Shown here piece by piece: positions 16,383 through 23,882 of a stretch of DNA of 26,255 nt. The DNA is from DASSUW01 sp035706585 (GTDB taxonomy: Bacteria > Actinomycetota > Thermoleophilia > Solirubrobacterales > Solirubrobacteraceae): contig DASSUW010000081.1 in assembly GCA_035706585.1 (NCBI GenBank), positions 1 through 26,255 of the forward strand. The letters run 5' to 3'. Position numbers and translations under genes: made by a program. A model generated the notes under the pieces. The model was given only the letters and a program-made list of their open reading frames with translations, searched no databases and was not told the origin of the DNA. Numbering within the stretch: position 1 is the first letter of the stretch; the number at the start of each line of letters is the position of its first letter.

Positions 16383-16504
16383 AGCTGGCTTATCGACCTC
16401 TAAGAAGGATCATTTGAATTGATGGGTCTCGGCGCGCACACTGAGATCCATGTTCATTCCGGTCGACATTCCCAAGGTCATGCAGCGCACCCTCGACGGG
16501 GCGG

Positions 16505-17446
16505 TCACCCGACCGCGCGCCCGCGTTGCACGCCCGTCTCCCCGCGGGCGAGCCGCTCGCGCGGCCCGGGCAGCAACCGCCCGTCCTCGCTGAGGTAGTC
16601 GCGCCACGATCGCGAGGGCGCGTAGCCGATCACGGCGCGCGCCTTCGCGATCGACGTCCCCGACGCGTCCTCGCGGTCCAGCGGCCGGATCTCGACCGCG
16701 TCGCCGTGATGGCGGCGGATCATCTCCGCCAGCGGCCGGTTCGCGCAGTTGTCGGGTGACGCGATGTACATGACGTCGTGGCCCGGCAGGTCGCTCTCCG
16801 CCGCCAGCCGCAGCGCGTCGGCGAGGTCATAGACGTCGATGTAGCTCCAGAAGCTCGCGCTGCCCTCGTCGGCGTCGCGCAGGTTCGGCCCGAGGTTGTG
16901 CTCGTAGTTGCCCTCCCACTGCACCCACGACGGGCGCAGCGAGAGGCAGCGGATGTCCGACCGCCGGACCGCCGCGTCCATCAGCTGCTCGCCGAAGTGC
17001 TTGGACAGCGCATACGGGTCCTGCGGGCGGATCGGATGCTCCTCGTCGACCGGCGCGTACTCCGGCAGCCAGTCGCGCTCGGGGAAGAAGAACCCCGGCA
17101 CGGTCTCGCTCGACACGTTCACGAACCGCGGCACGCCGAAGCGCACCGCCGCCTCCAGCGTGTTGAACGTCGCGAGCAGGTTGTTGGCGAAGACCTGGTG
17201 CGGCGGATGGTGCTGCGGGTCCGGGATCGCCGCCGCGTGAACGACCGCGTCGTGCCCCCGGACGACCGCGAACGCGTCGCCGGCGTCGGTGAGGTCGGCG
17301 CGCACGTAGACGGGCGCGCCGGGGAGGCCGCGCTCGAACACCGGGGGCGCGAGATCGCATGCCGTGACCTGGTGGCCGGCGTCGGCCAGCGCGGCCACCG
17401 TCGCCGCTCCGACCTTCCCGCGCGATCCCGTGACGAGGATCTTCAC
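16505..17446 (-). CDS. NAD-dependent epimerase/dehydratase (extended SDR)
   Basis: A 313-residue Rossmann-fold sugar-nucleotide-type oxidoreductase. The N-terminus has the NAD motif VKILVTGSRGKVG (TGxxGxxG). DLTD, VVHAAAIPDP, FVNVSSETV and the catalytic Y-x3-K in DPYALSKHFGEQL follow, so the extended-SDR active site (Ser/Tyr/Lys) is complete. SLRPSWVQWEGNYEHN lies in the substrate-binding half. The product cannot be named; NAD-dependent 4-epimerases, dehydratases and uronate dehydrogenases share these motifs. The GTG at 17446 is chosen because the beta-1 strand starts directly after it, and it overlaps the stop of the preceding small membrane gene in GTGA. It converges on ftsH with a 122-bp gap. 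Confidence 0.88.
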   Translation of the reverse strand: MKILVTGSRGKVGAATVAALADAGHQVTACDLAPPVFERGLPGAPVYVRADLTDAGDAFAVVRGHDAVVHAAAIPDPQHHPPHQVFANNLLATFNTLEAAVRFGVPRFVNVSSETVPGFFFPERDWLPEYAPVDEEHPIRPQDPYALSKHFGEQLMDAAVRRSDIRCLSLRPSWVQWEGNYEHNLGPNLRDADEGSASFWSYIDVYDLADALRLAAESDLPGHDVMYIASPDNCANRPLAEMIRRHHGDAVEIRPLDREDASGTSIAKARAVIGYAPSRSWRDYLSEDGRLLPGPRERLARGETGVQRGRAVG

Positions 17447-17799
17447 CGGCAGCTCTGGTCGATCGCCACGCGCGCATGATGACAACCGACAGCAGGGCGG
17501 CGCCGAGCAGCGGAATGTCGACCGCCGCCGCGAAGTGGCCGGCCGCGGGGAACGGGCCGAAGCTGTCCATCCAGAGCGCGGCCAGCTCGGCGCCGGCCAG
17601 GGAGATCGCCACCCGGTAGTAGATCGCCGGCATCCCGATGTACGAGAACGTCAGCGCGGTGCCGAACAGGATCCAGATCGTCAGGGCGGCGACGAGCTCC
17701 ACGACGCTGGATGGTGCCCAGCCGCGGCGCGATTGTCGAGGACTGCCCGTCCGGCCAGTGCGCGTGCGCGCCCGTTCGTGGATCGTTGGCGTCCGCCAT
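17443..17799 (-). CDS. Small membrane protein, apparently frame-shifted twice
   Basis: From ATG 17799 to TGA 17443 one frame is open for 118 codons and its stop overlaps the epimerase start (GTGA). Its first part (MADANDPRTGAHAHWPDGQS, then STIAPRLGTI) looks like a real soluble N-terminus. From about 17705 to 17470, however, the protein-like sequence is in another frame, beginning VELVAALTIWILFGTALTFS and continuing PAIYYRVAISLAGAELAALWMDSFG and VDIPLLGAALLSVVIM. That gives two or three membrane helices, while the first frame there is Arg/Gly-rich noise. The hydrophobic frame alone would start at GTG 17702 and read on to 16827, deep inside the epimerase. Two opposite single-base indels would restore one 118-residue membrane protein. 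Function unknown. Confidence 0.4.
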   Translation of the reverse strand: MADANDPRTGAHAHWPDGQSSTIAPRLGTIQRRGARRRPDDLDPVRHRADVLVHRDAGDLLPGGDLPGRRRAGRALDGQLRPVPRGRPLRGGGRHSAARRRPAVGCHHARVAIDQSCR

Positions 17800-17813
17800 A
17801 GGGGAAGCGAGGG

Positions 17814-18662
17814 TCACGGTACGTGCCGCCGCGCCGGCGGCGGCACGTGCCCGCGGTCCGCGAGCACGGCGAACAGCGCCGCGGGCCGGTTGGTCATGAT
17901 CGCGTCGACCCCGATGTCGAGCAGGGCGTGCATCGTCGGCTCGTCGTCGATCGTCCACACGTGGACCGGCAGGCGCGACCGGTGGGCCGCGCGGACGAAG
18001 CGCGCGGTGACGATCGGGATGCCGTGGCGGCGGACCGGGACCTGCAGGCAATCGGCCCCCTGACGGCGGATGCGCCCGGTCGCGGTGGCCGCGAGCACGG
18101 CGCGCGCGGTCGCGAGCGGACCCATCGACGTACACGCGCGCCCGCGGCTGAGCGCGCGCACGCGCGCGATCCGGCGGTCGGAGAACGCGCCGATGCAGAC
18201 GCGGTCCCAGGCGGCGTGCCGGTCGATCAGCGCCACCAGCGGGTCGACGCAGCGGTCGGTTTTCGGGTCGATGTTCACGAACACGTCCGGCCACCGCGCA
18301 AGGATCTGCTCGAGCCGCGGCACGCCCACGCCGCGGCCGCGGAAGGGGAACGTGCCCGTTGGTCCGGCGAAGTGAAATCCCGCGTCCGCCGACTCGATCT
18401 CGGCGATCGTCAGCGCCTCGATCTCGCCCCGCCGGTCCGTCCTCCCATCCAGGCGGTGATCATGGAACGCGACCACAACCCCGTCGCGGCTGACGTGCGC
18501 GTCGGTCTCCAGGTACCGGCAGCCGGCCTCCACGGCGGCCTCGAACGCTGCAAGCGTGTTCTCGGGCGCGTCCTCGGACGCGCCGCGGTGCGCGATCACG
18601 AGCGGCGGCGCCGCGGCCACGAACGGATGGGGGGTGCCGGTGGGAATCGCACCGGTATACAC
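17814..18662 (-). CDS. Glycerophosphodiester phosphodiesterase
   Basis: A 282-residue GDPD-family TIM-barrel enzyme that splits glycerophosphodiesters into glycerol-3-phosphate and an alcohol. The N-terminal LVIAHRGASEDAPENTLAAF supplies the catalytic His-Arg and the Glu. YLETDAHVSRDGVVVAFHDHRLDGRT supplies the metal-binding E/D and second His. FVNIDPKT and VHVWTIDDEPTM complete the family pattern. No signal peptide is seen, so it is cytoplasmic. GTG at 18662 is used; a GTG at 18620 just before the barrel is an alternative, and neither has a good ribosome-binding site. Codons 3-9 form a 6-bp hairpin (18637-18655). It is divergent from the small zinc-ribbon gene with 42 bp between starts. Confidence 0.85.
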   Translation of the reverse strand: MYTGAIPTGTPHPFVAAAPPLVIAHRGASEDAPENTLAAFEAAVEAGCRYLETDAHVSRDGVVVAFHDHRLDGRTDRRGEIEALTIAEIESADAGFHFAGPTGTFPFRGRGVGVPRLEQILARWPDVFVNIDPKTDRCVDPLVALIDRHAAWDRVCIGAFSDRRIARVRALSRGRACTSMGPLATARAVLAATATGRIRRQGADCLQVPVRRHGIPIVTARFVRAAHRSRLPVHVWTIDDEPTMHALLDIGVDAIMTNRPAALFAVLADRGHVPPPARRHVP

Positions 18663-18704
18663 GCTCGCGGACTCGCCGATCGGCCAGTACCGCTGAGCGG
18701 CGAT

Positions 18705-18899
18705 ATGCCGCAATCTTGCTGCATGCCGTGCAGCCACGACGGATTCCACAGCGGCGAGGGCCGCTACGAGCGCGCCACCGGCACGCTCCGGTACGTCCTG
18801 GTGTGCGACACCTGCCACGCCGAGGTGCGCGAGGTGCTCGTGCAGCCGTACGTCCCGGAGTTCAACGCCGACGGCAACGCCACGCATATCACCGCTTAA
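18705..18899 (+). CDS. Small zinc-ribbon-like hypothetical protein
   Basis: A 64-residue protein with two CxxC knuckles: C6-x2-C9 followed by H11, and C34-x2-C37-H38 (VCDTCHAEV). This should bind one zinc as a compact ribbon. Between them, GFHSGEGRYERATGTLRYVL is well ordered with no low-complexity run, and the C-terminus is VQPYVPEFNADGN. The reading is protein-like and has a clean TAA stop, but there is no obvious ribosome-binding site, and ATG 18723 would still keep all but one upstream cysteine of the first knuckle region. Function unknown. It sits immediately upstream of the riboswitch-terC unit. Confidence 0.65.
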   Translation: MPQSCCMPCSHDGFHSGEGRYERATGTLRYVLVCDTCHAEVREVLVQPYVPEFNADGNATHITA

Positions 18900-18925
18900 G
18901 CGCGCCGCACTACCTTTGACGCGGT

Positions 18926-19012
18926 CGAAGGGAAGTATCCCGACGGCGAGCATCGTCAACACGGCGTCCTAGTCGCCCGGTGCTCGCGGCCCGCCGGGCG
19001 GAGAAACCTTCG
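18926..19012 (+). ncRNA. yybP-ykoY manganese riboswitch upstream of terC
   Basis: The leader of the TerC gene carries the family hallmarks. P1 is CGAAGG (18926-18931) paired with CCTTCG (19007-19012). GGGAAGTATCC forms the first conserved loop side, ATCGTCAACACGGCG the conserved CGUCAACA region, and GGCGGAGAAACC the closing GAGA-ACC element before the 3' P1 strand. An internal GCCCGG...CCGGGC hairpin separates them. This RNA class binds Mn2+ and switches on exporters, and TerC-type genes are among its best-known targets. The predicted terC start lies 35 bp further on, so control of translation or transcription by Mn2+ is likely. The limits are approximate. Confidence 0.85.
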
Positions 19013-19047
19013 CGGATTTGCTGTCGAACCCGCGGAGGTCTGTTTCG

Positions 19048-19902
19048 TTGTCCTGGATTGCCCTGATCGGCGCGCTCGCCGTCCTGCTGATCATCGACCT
19101 CGTGGTCATGCGTGGCCGCGAGATCACGCCGCGCGGCGCCGCCGTCGCAAGCGCGGCGTGGGTCGGCGTCGCGCTGGCGTTCTTCGGCCTGCTGCTGGTC
19201 TCCGGTGGCGACGCGAGCTCGTTCCTCGCCGGCTATCTGGTCGAGAAGTCGCTGTCGCTCGACAACGTGTTCGTGTTCCTGCTCGTGTTCGCGGCCTTCG
19301 GCGTCACGGGCGCCGAGCGCCACCGGCTGCTCAGCTACGGCATCGTCCTGGCGCTGGTGCTGCGGGCGGTGTTCATCGTCGCCGGCGCGGCCGCGCTGCA
19401 CGCGTTCGGCTGGCTGAGCTTCGTCTTCGCCGCGTTCCTGATCTGGACCGGCTGGAAGATGTTCCGCCACCGGCACGACCACGACTCCGAGTCGGCGCTG
19501 GTGGCGCGGCTCACCCGCGTGCTGCCGATCGGGAGCGCCGCCGCCGCGCTGGTCGCGATCGCGCTGGTCGACGTCCTGTTCGCGGTCGACTCGGTGCCGG
19601 CGATCCTCGCGATCACCGACGACACGTTCATCGTCTTCGCCGCCAACGCGTTCGCGCTGCTCGGGCTGCGCCCGCTGTTCTTCCTGGTCGCCGAGCTGGT
19701 CGACCGGCTCTACTACCTCAAGACCGCGCTGGCGGCCCTGCTCGTCTTCATCGGGGCGAAGATGGCCGCGGCCGAGTTCGTCGGCAAGATCGGGCCGGAG
19801 ATCTCGCTGCCGGCGATCGTGCTGATCCTCGGCACGGGCGTGGTCGCGTCGCTGGTCAGGTCTTCACGTACACCGACACATGCGACGAGCTCCGCGCTGT
19901 GA
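19048..19902 (+). CDS. TerC-family integral membrane protein (probable Mn2+ exporter)
   Basis: A 284-residue membrane protein with seven or eight hydrophobic segments. The family's conserved acidic sites are visible: FLAGYLVEKSLSLDNVFVFLLVF and, in the second half, ALVDVLFAVDSVPAILAI. These intramembrane Asp residues are thought to coordinate the transported metal. A His/Asp-rich cytoplasmic loop (FRHRHDHDSES) separates the halves. TerC/Alx proteins export Mn2+ and the riboswitch in the leader supports that; tellurite resistance is only the historical name. TTG at 19048 is chosen because GGAGG lies 9 bp upstream; an earlier in-frame TTG at 19018 has no such site. The last 47 bp overlap the 3' end of the opposite methyltransferase gene. 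Confidence 0.92.
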   Translation: MSWIALIGALAVLLIIDLVVMRGREITPRGAAVASAAWVGVALAFFGLLLVSGGDASSFLAGYLVEKSLSLDNVFVFLLVFAAFGVTGAERHRLLSYGIVLALVLRAVFIVAGAAALHAFGWLSFVFAAFLIWTGWKMFRHRHDHDSESALVARLTRVLPIGSAAAALVAIALVDVLFAVDSVPAILAITDDTFIVFAANAFALLGLRPLFFLVAELVDRLYYLKTALAALLVFIGAKMAAAEFVGKIGPEISLPAIVLILGTGVVASLVRSSRTPTHATSSAL

Positions 19903-20590
19903 ACGGCTCGCCCCGCCAGCCGCCCCAGCGGTGCTCGAGTCGCATGCCGGCGAGCCGGGCCATCAGGTCCAGCTCGGCCGGCCACGCGTAGCGCATCGGG
20001 ACCGGTGACGCCTCGACCCTGCCGTCGGCGAAGTAGTAGTGCTGGGCCATGAGGCCCTGCGTGACCACGTCGTAGACGTAGTTGGAGATGCGGTCCGGCT
20101 CCGACCGGGCGTTCACGATCGTCTGGCCGAGCGGCAGCTTCTGCAGTTCCGGCACGCGCGTCTCGATCACGAAGCGGCCGCCGCTGACCAGGTGCGCGGC
20201 GGCGTTCTCGAAGCACGCGACCTGCGCGTCCTGCGTGGTCAGGTTGAAGATCGTGTTGAAGACCAGGTAGACGACCGTGAACTCGCCGTCGACCCGCGCG
20301 GTCGCCATGTCGCCCTCGACGGCGTGGATCCGCTCGGCGCCGGGCTTCTCCCGCAGCCTGGCGAGCATCGCCGCGGAGTTGTCCATGCCGGCGACCGTGA
20401 CGCCGCGCGCGGCCAGCGGCAGCGCGATCCGCCCGGTCCCGATCGCGAACTCGCACGCGGCGCCGCCCCGTGCCAGCCGCGCGAGCATGTCCACCGCCGG
20501 CCCGGTGACCGCGGTGTCGAACATGTCCGAGGACACCTCGTCGTAGCGCGCCGCCACCTGCTCGCCGAAGAACCCCTCGCCGTTCTCCAT
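19856..20590 (-). CDS. Class I SAM-dependent methyltransferase
   Basis: A 244-residue methyltransferase. Motif I is ACEFAIGTGRIALPLAARG, in which the usual Asp/Glu-x-Gly of the first strand reads E-F-A-I-G-T-G. GVTVAGMDNSAAML supplies the ribose-binding acidic residue, and VEGDMATARV, EFTVVYLVFNTIFNL and GGRFVIETRVPEL complete the fold. The second half has NYVYDVVTQGLMAQHYYF and WPAELDLMARLAGMRLEHRWGGW, a pattern seen in small-molecule methyltransferases, but the substrate is unknown. ATG at 20590 or the GTG immediately before it could start translation; neither has a clear ribosome site. It is divergent from the SdrB/DUF11 gene across an operator-like repeat and overlaps terC tail to tail by 47 bp. 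Confidence 0.85.
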   Translation of the reverse strand: MENGEGFFGEQVAARYDEVSSDMFDTAVTGPAVDMLARLARGGAACEFAIGTGRIALPLAARGVTVAGMDNSAAMLARLREKPGAERIHAVEGDMATARVDGEFTVVYLVFNTIFNLTTQDAQVACFENAAAHLVSGGRFVIETRVPELQKLPLGQTIVNARSEPDRISNYVYDVVTQGLMAQHYYFADGRVEASPVPMRYAWPAELDLMARLAGMRLEHRWGGWRGEPFTARSSSHVSVYVKT

Positions 20591-20620
20591 CACCCGAGTG
20601 TGTCACCCGCACCGGGTGAT
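20589..20620. promoter_or_regulatory. Operator-like inverted repeat TCACCCG-CAC-CGGGTGA with extra half-site
   Basis: A perfect 7-bp inverted repeat (20603-20609 and 20613-20619) has a third TCACCCG half-site at 20590-20596 in direct orientation. It lies in the gap shared by the divergent methyltransferase and SdrB/DUF11 genes and touches the methyltransferase start codon. The symmetry fits a dimeric repressor such as a TetR or MarR type. No such regulator is adjacent, so the binder is unknown. Confidence 0.45.
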
Positions 20621-20672
20621 TTGCACCGCGGGCGCTTGACCGCGCCCGCGCCGTCGGTGACTGTGAGGGCCG

Positions 20673-22982
20673 ATGCGGCCCTCGATGGCGTGGCTATGGG
20701 TGGCTCTGGTGTTCGTCATCGTCGCCGCGCCCGCGTACGCCGTGTCGTTGTCGCCGACCCCGGCGCCGCTGCCCGGCAGCACGTTCCAGGGCGCCGACGG
20801 CGACCAGGCCGCGGCGCTCGGCCTGACCGACTGGACGCCGGAGGACGCGGCCGGGCGCGTCGCGCACGGCCCGGATCCCAACGCCGACGACTCGGCCTTC
20901 AAGGGCGGCAGCAAGGAGAACGCTCCCGGGGACTGGGATCTGACCACCGAGTCCGGCGGTGTCAGTCCGTCCAAGGCGAACATCCGCGACGCCTGGGGCA
21001 TGGTCCAGCGGCCGGCCGGTCGAACCTTCGTGAACCTCGCGTTCGCGCGCGAGGCATCGGGGGGATCGACGTTCCTCACGTTCGAGCTCAACCGCGACGC
21101 GCGGCTGTGGGACAACGGCCGGGCGCGCATCCCGTGCCGCACCACCGGTGACCTGCTCGTGTCGTACGAGCCGTCCGGCAACACGGTCGACGTCATCGTG
21201 CAGCGCTGGGTCACGACCCGTGCGAATCCCGCCACCGGCTGCGCCGCTGAAGGCCGCCTGGAGGACGCATCCGGCGTGACTGCGAACGTCGACGTCCAGG
21301 GCGCGCTCAACCAGGCGGCGATCGCGAACACGCTGCCGGGTGCCTACGGCGCTGCGATCCCGGAGGGCCGGTTCGGCGAGACCGCGCTCGATCTCGCCGC
21401 CGTCGTGTCGGACGCCTTCAACGACCGGTGCTTCGCGTTCACATCGGCGTGGATGCACTCGCGATCGTCGGACTCGGACTCGGCGAACATGCAGGACTAC
21501 GTCAAGCCCAAGCCGCTGGAGGCGCGCCGGTGCGCCGCGGCGGGCACGAAGTTCTTCGACCGCAACGCCAACGGCGTGCGCGACGCCGGTGAGCCGGGAC
21601 TCGCCCGGTTCAGGATCTTCGCCGACTACGACGGCGACGGCAGGCGCGACAGCAACGAGCCGTTCGCCGTGAGCGACGCCGACGGCCGGTACGTGATCGA
21701 CGACATCCGGCCGCCGGACGGGACCTACACGCTGCGCGAGTCGCTCGTCCCGGGGCAGCCGGTGCGGCGAGCCTGGCGCTGCTCGTACCCCGCCGCGATC
21801 GCGCCTGGCCGCTTCGGATGCGGGCACGGGCCGATCGACGTCGATGCCGAGCCGTTCGCCCGCGACCGTGACTTCGGGAACTGGTACCCGGCCCGGCTGC
21901 GGGTGGTCAAGCGGCTCTACCCGGCGAGCGATCCCGGACGCTTCGCGCTGTCCCTCGACGGTCAGGTGATCGTGCCCGAGGCGGGGGACGGCGACTCGTT
22001 CCGGCGCGCGCTGGCGCCCGGCACGTACACGGTCGCCGAGAGCGCGGCCGGATCGACCGATCCCGCCGACTACCGGTCGATCGCGCAGTGCAAGGTCGGG
22101 ACCGGCCGCACGACGCTGCGGCTGGGTACGGCGGCTACGATCACGCTGCTGGCCGGCGACCGCGGCGTCTGCACGTTCCGCAACGTGCGAGTCGGATCCG
22201 ACGCTCCGGCGATCTCGATCGACAAGACCGGCCCGGCCACGGCGGAGGCCGGAGCGAGGCTGCGGTACACGCTGTACGTCGAGAACGTGGGCACGGTCCC
22301 GATCCCGGCCGCGAACGTGAAGGTCTCCGACGACCGCTGTGACGACCCGCCGAGGCTGGACAGCAAGCCCGGCGACGCATCCCCGGGCACGCTGGACCCC
22401 GGCGACGTGTGGATCTACGCGTGCTCGCGCACGACCGCGGCGCCCGGGGACGCGTGCGTCACGCACGGCGTGACGAACACCGCTGACGTGAGCGGTCGCG
22501 CGAACGGCACGACCGTGACCGACAGCAGCACGATCGTGACCGTGCTCACGTGCCCGGACCAGCCCGAGCCGGACCCGGGCGGGGAGGTTGCCCCGCCCGG
22601 ACCCGAGGTGCCCGATGCGGGCGTCGCGGGCCAGGTCGCCCTGTCGAAGGCACCGAGCTGCCTGCGCCGGGGCTCGCGCGTGGTCATCCGTACGTCGCGC
22701 GTGGCATCGGTGCGGCTGTTCGTCGGCGGTGAGCCGCTGCGCGGGGTGACGGTCGCGGCCCTGCAGGACCGCATCGTGATCCGCGTGACCAAGGACTTCG
22801 CACCGGGGCGCTACCGGGTGACGGCGCGCGTGCGGTTCCAGCGCGGCGCCGGCACGGCGCCCGTCCGGCTCAGCCGGACGGTTCGCGTCTGCGGCCGGCG
22901 GGGCCCGATCGCGTGCCCGTCGGTCGAGCGCGCACGGGCCGCCTGCCGCGGCGTGCTCCCGCGGCGTCGCCTGAAGCCTTGA
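20673..22982 (+). CDS. Secreted SdrB/DUF11-domain surface protein
   Basis: A 769-residue exported protein with a Sec signal (MRPSMAWLWVALVFVIVAAP, cleavage near AYA). The N-terminal ~280 residues have no recognised domain but include the acidic, Gly-rich stretches usual in this group (DWTPEDAAGR, WVTTRANPATGC). Residues about 290-365 form an SdrB-like domain with Ca-binding loops (FFDRNANGVRDAGEPGL, DYDGDGRRDSNEPF). A SpaA-like prealbumin domain follows (about 410-500), then DUF11 at about 512-630 (ISIDKTGPATAEAGARLRYT, VENVGT). A Pro/Asp-rich linker and a basic C-terminal beta domain end it. No LPxTG or membrane anchor is seen, so it is probably secreted or loosely attached. GAGGG precedes the ATG by 5 bp. 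Confidence 0.88.
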   Translation: MRPSMAWLWVALVFVIVAAPAYAVSLSPTPAPLPGSTFQGADGDQAAALGLTDWTPEDAAGRVAHGPDPNADDSAFKGGSKENAPGDWDLTTESGGVSPSKANIRDAWGMVQRPAGRTFVNLAFAREASGGSTFLTFELNRDARLWDNGRARIPCRTTGDLLVSYEPSGNTVDVIVQRWVTTRANPATGCAAEGRLEDASGVTANVDVQGALNQAAIANTLPGAYGAAIPEGRFGETALDLAAVVSDAFNDRCFAFTSAWMHSRSSDSDSANMQDYVKPKPLEARRCAAAGTKFFDRNANGVRDAGEPGLARFRIFADYDGDGRRDSNEPFAVSDADGRYVIDDIRPPDGTYTLRESLVPGQPVRRAWRCSYPAAIAPGRFGCGHGPIDVDAEPFARDRDFGNWYPARLRVVKRLYPASDPGRFALSLDGQVIVPEAGDGDSFRRALAPGTYTVAESAAGSTDPADYRSIAQCKVGTGRTTLRLGTAATITLLAGDRGVCTFRNVRVGSDAPAISIDKTGPATAEAGARLRYTLYVENVGTVPIPAANVKVSDDRCDDPPRLDSKPGDASPGTLDPGDVWIYACSRTTAAPGDACVTHGVTNTADVSGRANGTTVTDSSTIVTVLTCPDQPEPDPGGEVAPPGPEVPDAGVAGQVALSKAPSCLRRGSRVVIRTSRVASVRLFVGGEPLRGVTVAALQDRIVIRVTKDFAPGRYRVTARVRFQRGAGTAPVRLSRTVRVCGRRGPIACPSVERARAACRGVLPRRRLKP

Positions 22983-23048
22983 CGCGGTGCGAACCACGCG
23001 GTTACGGTCGGAGCACCAGATCTCTGAGTGATCGAGGGAGGGAGCGCG

Positions 23049-23882
23049 ATGACACCGCCTGCCGCGGAGGAGCCCGAGGCGGCTGTATTCAGCCAGGACG
23101 CGCAGTCCACCACCACGGCGGCGCTGGTCACCGGGGCGTCGTCGGGTATCGGCGTCGCGCTGGCCGGCGAGCTGGCCCGTCGCGGGCATGGGCTGATCCT
23201 GGTGGCGCGTCGCGCCGACCGCCTGCGCGAGATGGCGGCCGAGATCGGCGGCGAGCACGGCGTTCGCGTCGAGTGGATCGACGTCGACCTCACCGACGCG
23301 GCCGCGCGGGACCGGATCGCGGCTGAGGTCGCGGCGCGCGGGCTGGTGGTCGACGTGCTGGTCAACGACGCGGGGATGGGAACCAGCGGGCGCTTCCACG
23401 AGCTCCCGATCGAGCAGGAGATCCGGATGGTCCGGCTCAACGTGGAGGCGATGGTCGCGCTGTGCGGCGCGTTCGTGCCCGGGATGGTGGAGCGGGGCAG
23501 CGGGCGGGTGCTCAACGTCGCGTCGGTCTCCGGGTTCATGCCGGTCCCGCAGCAGGCGACCTACAGCGCGTCGAAGGCGTTCGTGCTCACGTTCACGGAG
23601 GCGCTGACGATCGATCTCCACGGCACGGGCGTGACCGCGACCGCGCTCTGCCCGGGCCCGGTCAAGACCGAGTTCGAGGGCATCATCGACGGCCTGCCGA
23701 GCGGGCTGTTCCTCGAGCCGGCGCGCGTCGCGCGCGAGGCGATCGATGCTTTGGAGCAGGGGCGCCTGTCGATCGTCCCCGGTGCGATGAACAAGGTCAA
23801 CGCGGTCTCCGGCCGGTACGCTCCGCGGCGCGTGTTCCTTCCGCTGGCGCGGCGCTTCTGGCCGACGGGTTCTGCGAAGTGA
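23049..23882 (+). CDS. Short-chain dehydrogenase/reductase (SDR)
   Basis: A 277-residue NAD(P)-dependent oxidoreductase of the classical SDR class. An N-terminal extension of about 23 residues precedes the cofactor motif TGASSGIG (28-35). RRADRL supplies NADP-preferring arginines, VNDAGMG is the N-D-A-G variant of the usual NNAG, and catalytic Ser/Tyr/Lys lie in NVASVSGFMPVPQQATYSASKAF. CPGPVKTEF follows, typical of DltE-like SDRs acting on aldehydes, acyl chains or ketones. Substrate unknown. ATG at 23049 is preferred over the upstream in-frame start because GGGAGGGA lies 5-6 bp before it. The stop overlaps the start of the next gene (GTGA). Confidence 0.9.
   Translation: MTPPAAEEPEAAVFSQDAQSTTTAALVTGASSGIGVALAGELARRGHGLILVARRADRLREMAAEIGGEHGVRVEWIDVDLTDAAARDRIAAEVAARGLVVDVLVNDAGMGTSGRFHELPIEQEIRMVRLNVEAMVALCGAFVPGMVERGSGRVLNVASVSGFMPVPQQATYSASKAFVLTFTEALTIDLHGTGVTATALCPGPVKTEFEGIIDGLPSGLFLEPARVAREAIDALEQGRLSIVPGAMNKVNAVSGRYAPRRVFLPLARRFWPTGSAK

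Noticed and set aside
16450..16593. A 47-codon plus-strand reading (MFIPVDIPKVMQRTLDGAVT...) between ftsH and the epimerase
   Set aside because: Only the first twenty residues look protein-like; the rest is Arg/Ala-rich and antisense to the epimerase 3' end. It may be the stub of a lost gene, but there is no ribosome site or family match.
18637..18655. Hairpin CCGGTG-GGAATCG-CACCGG resembling a tRNA T-arm near the GDPD start
   Set aside because: The loop does not match TTCRANY, the stem has six pairs rather than five, and no acceptor or anticodon arm is present. It is more likely a simple hairpin within the first GDPD codons.
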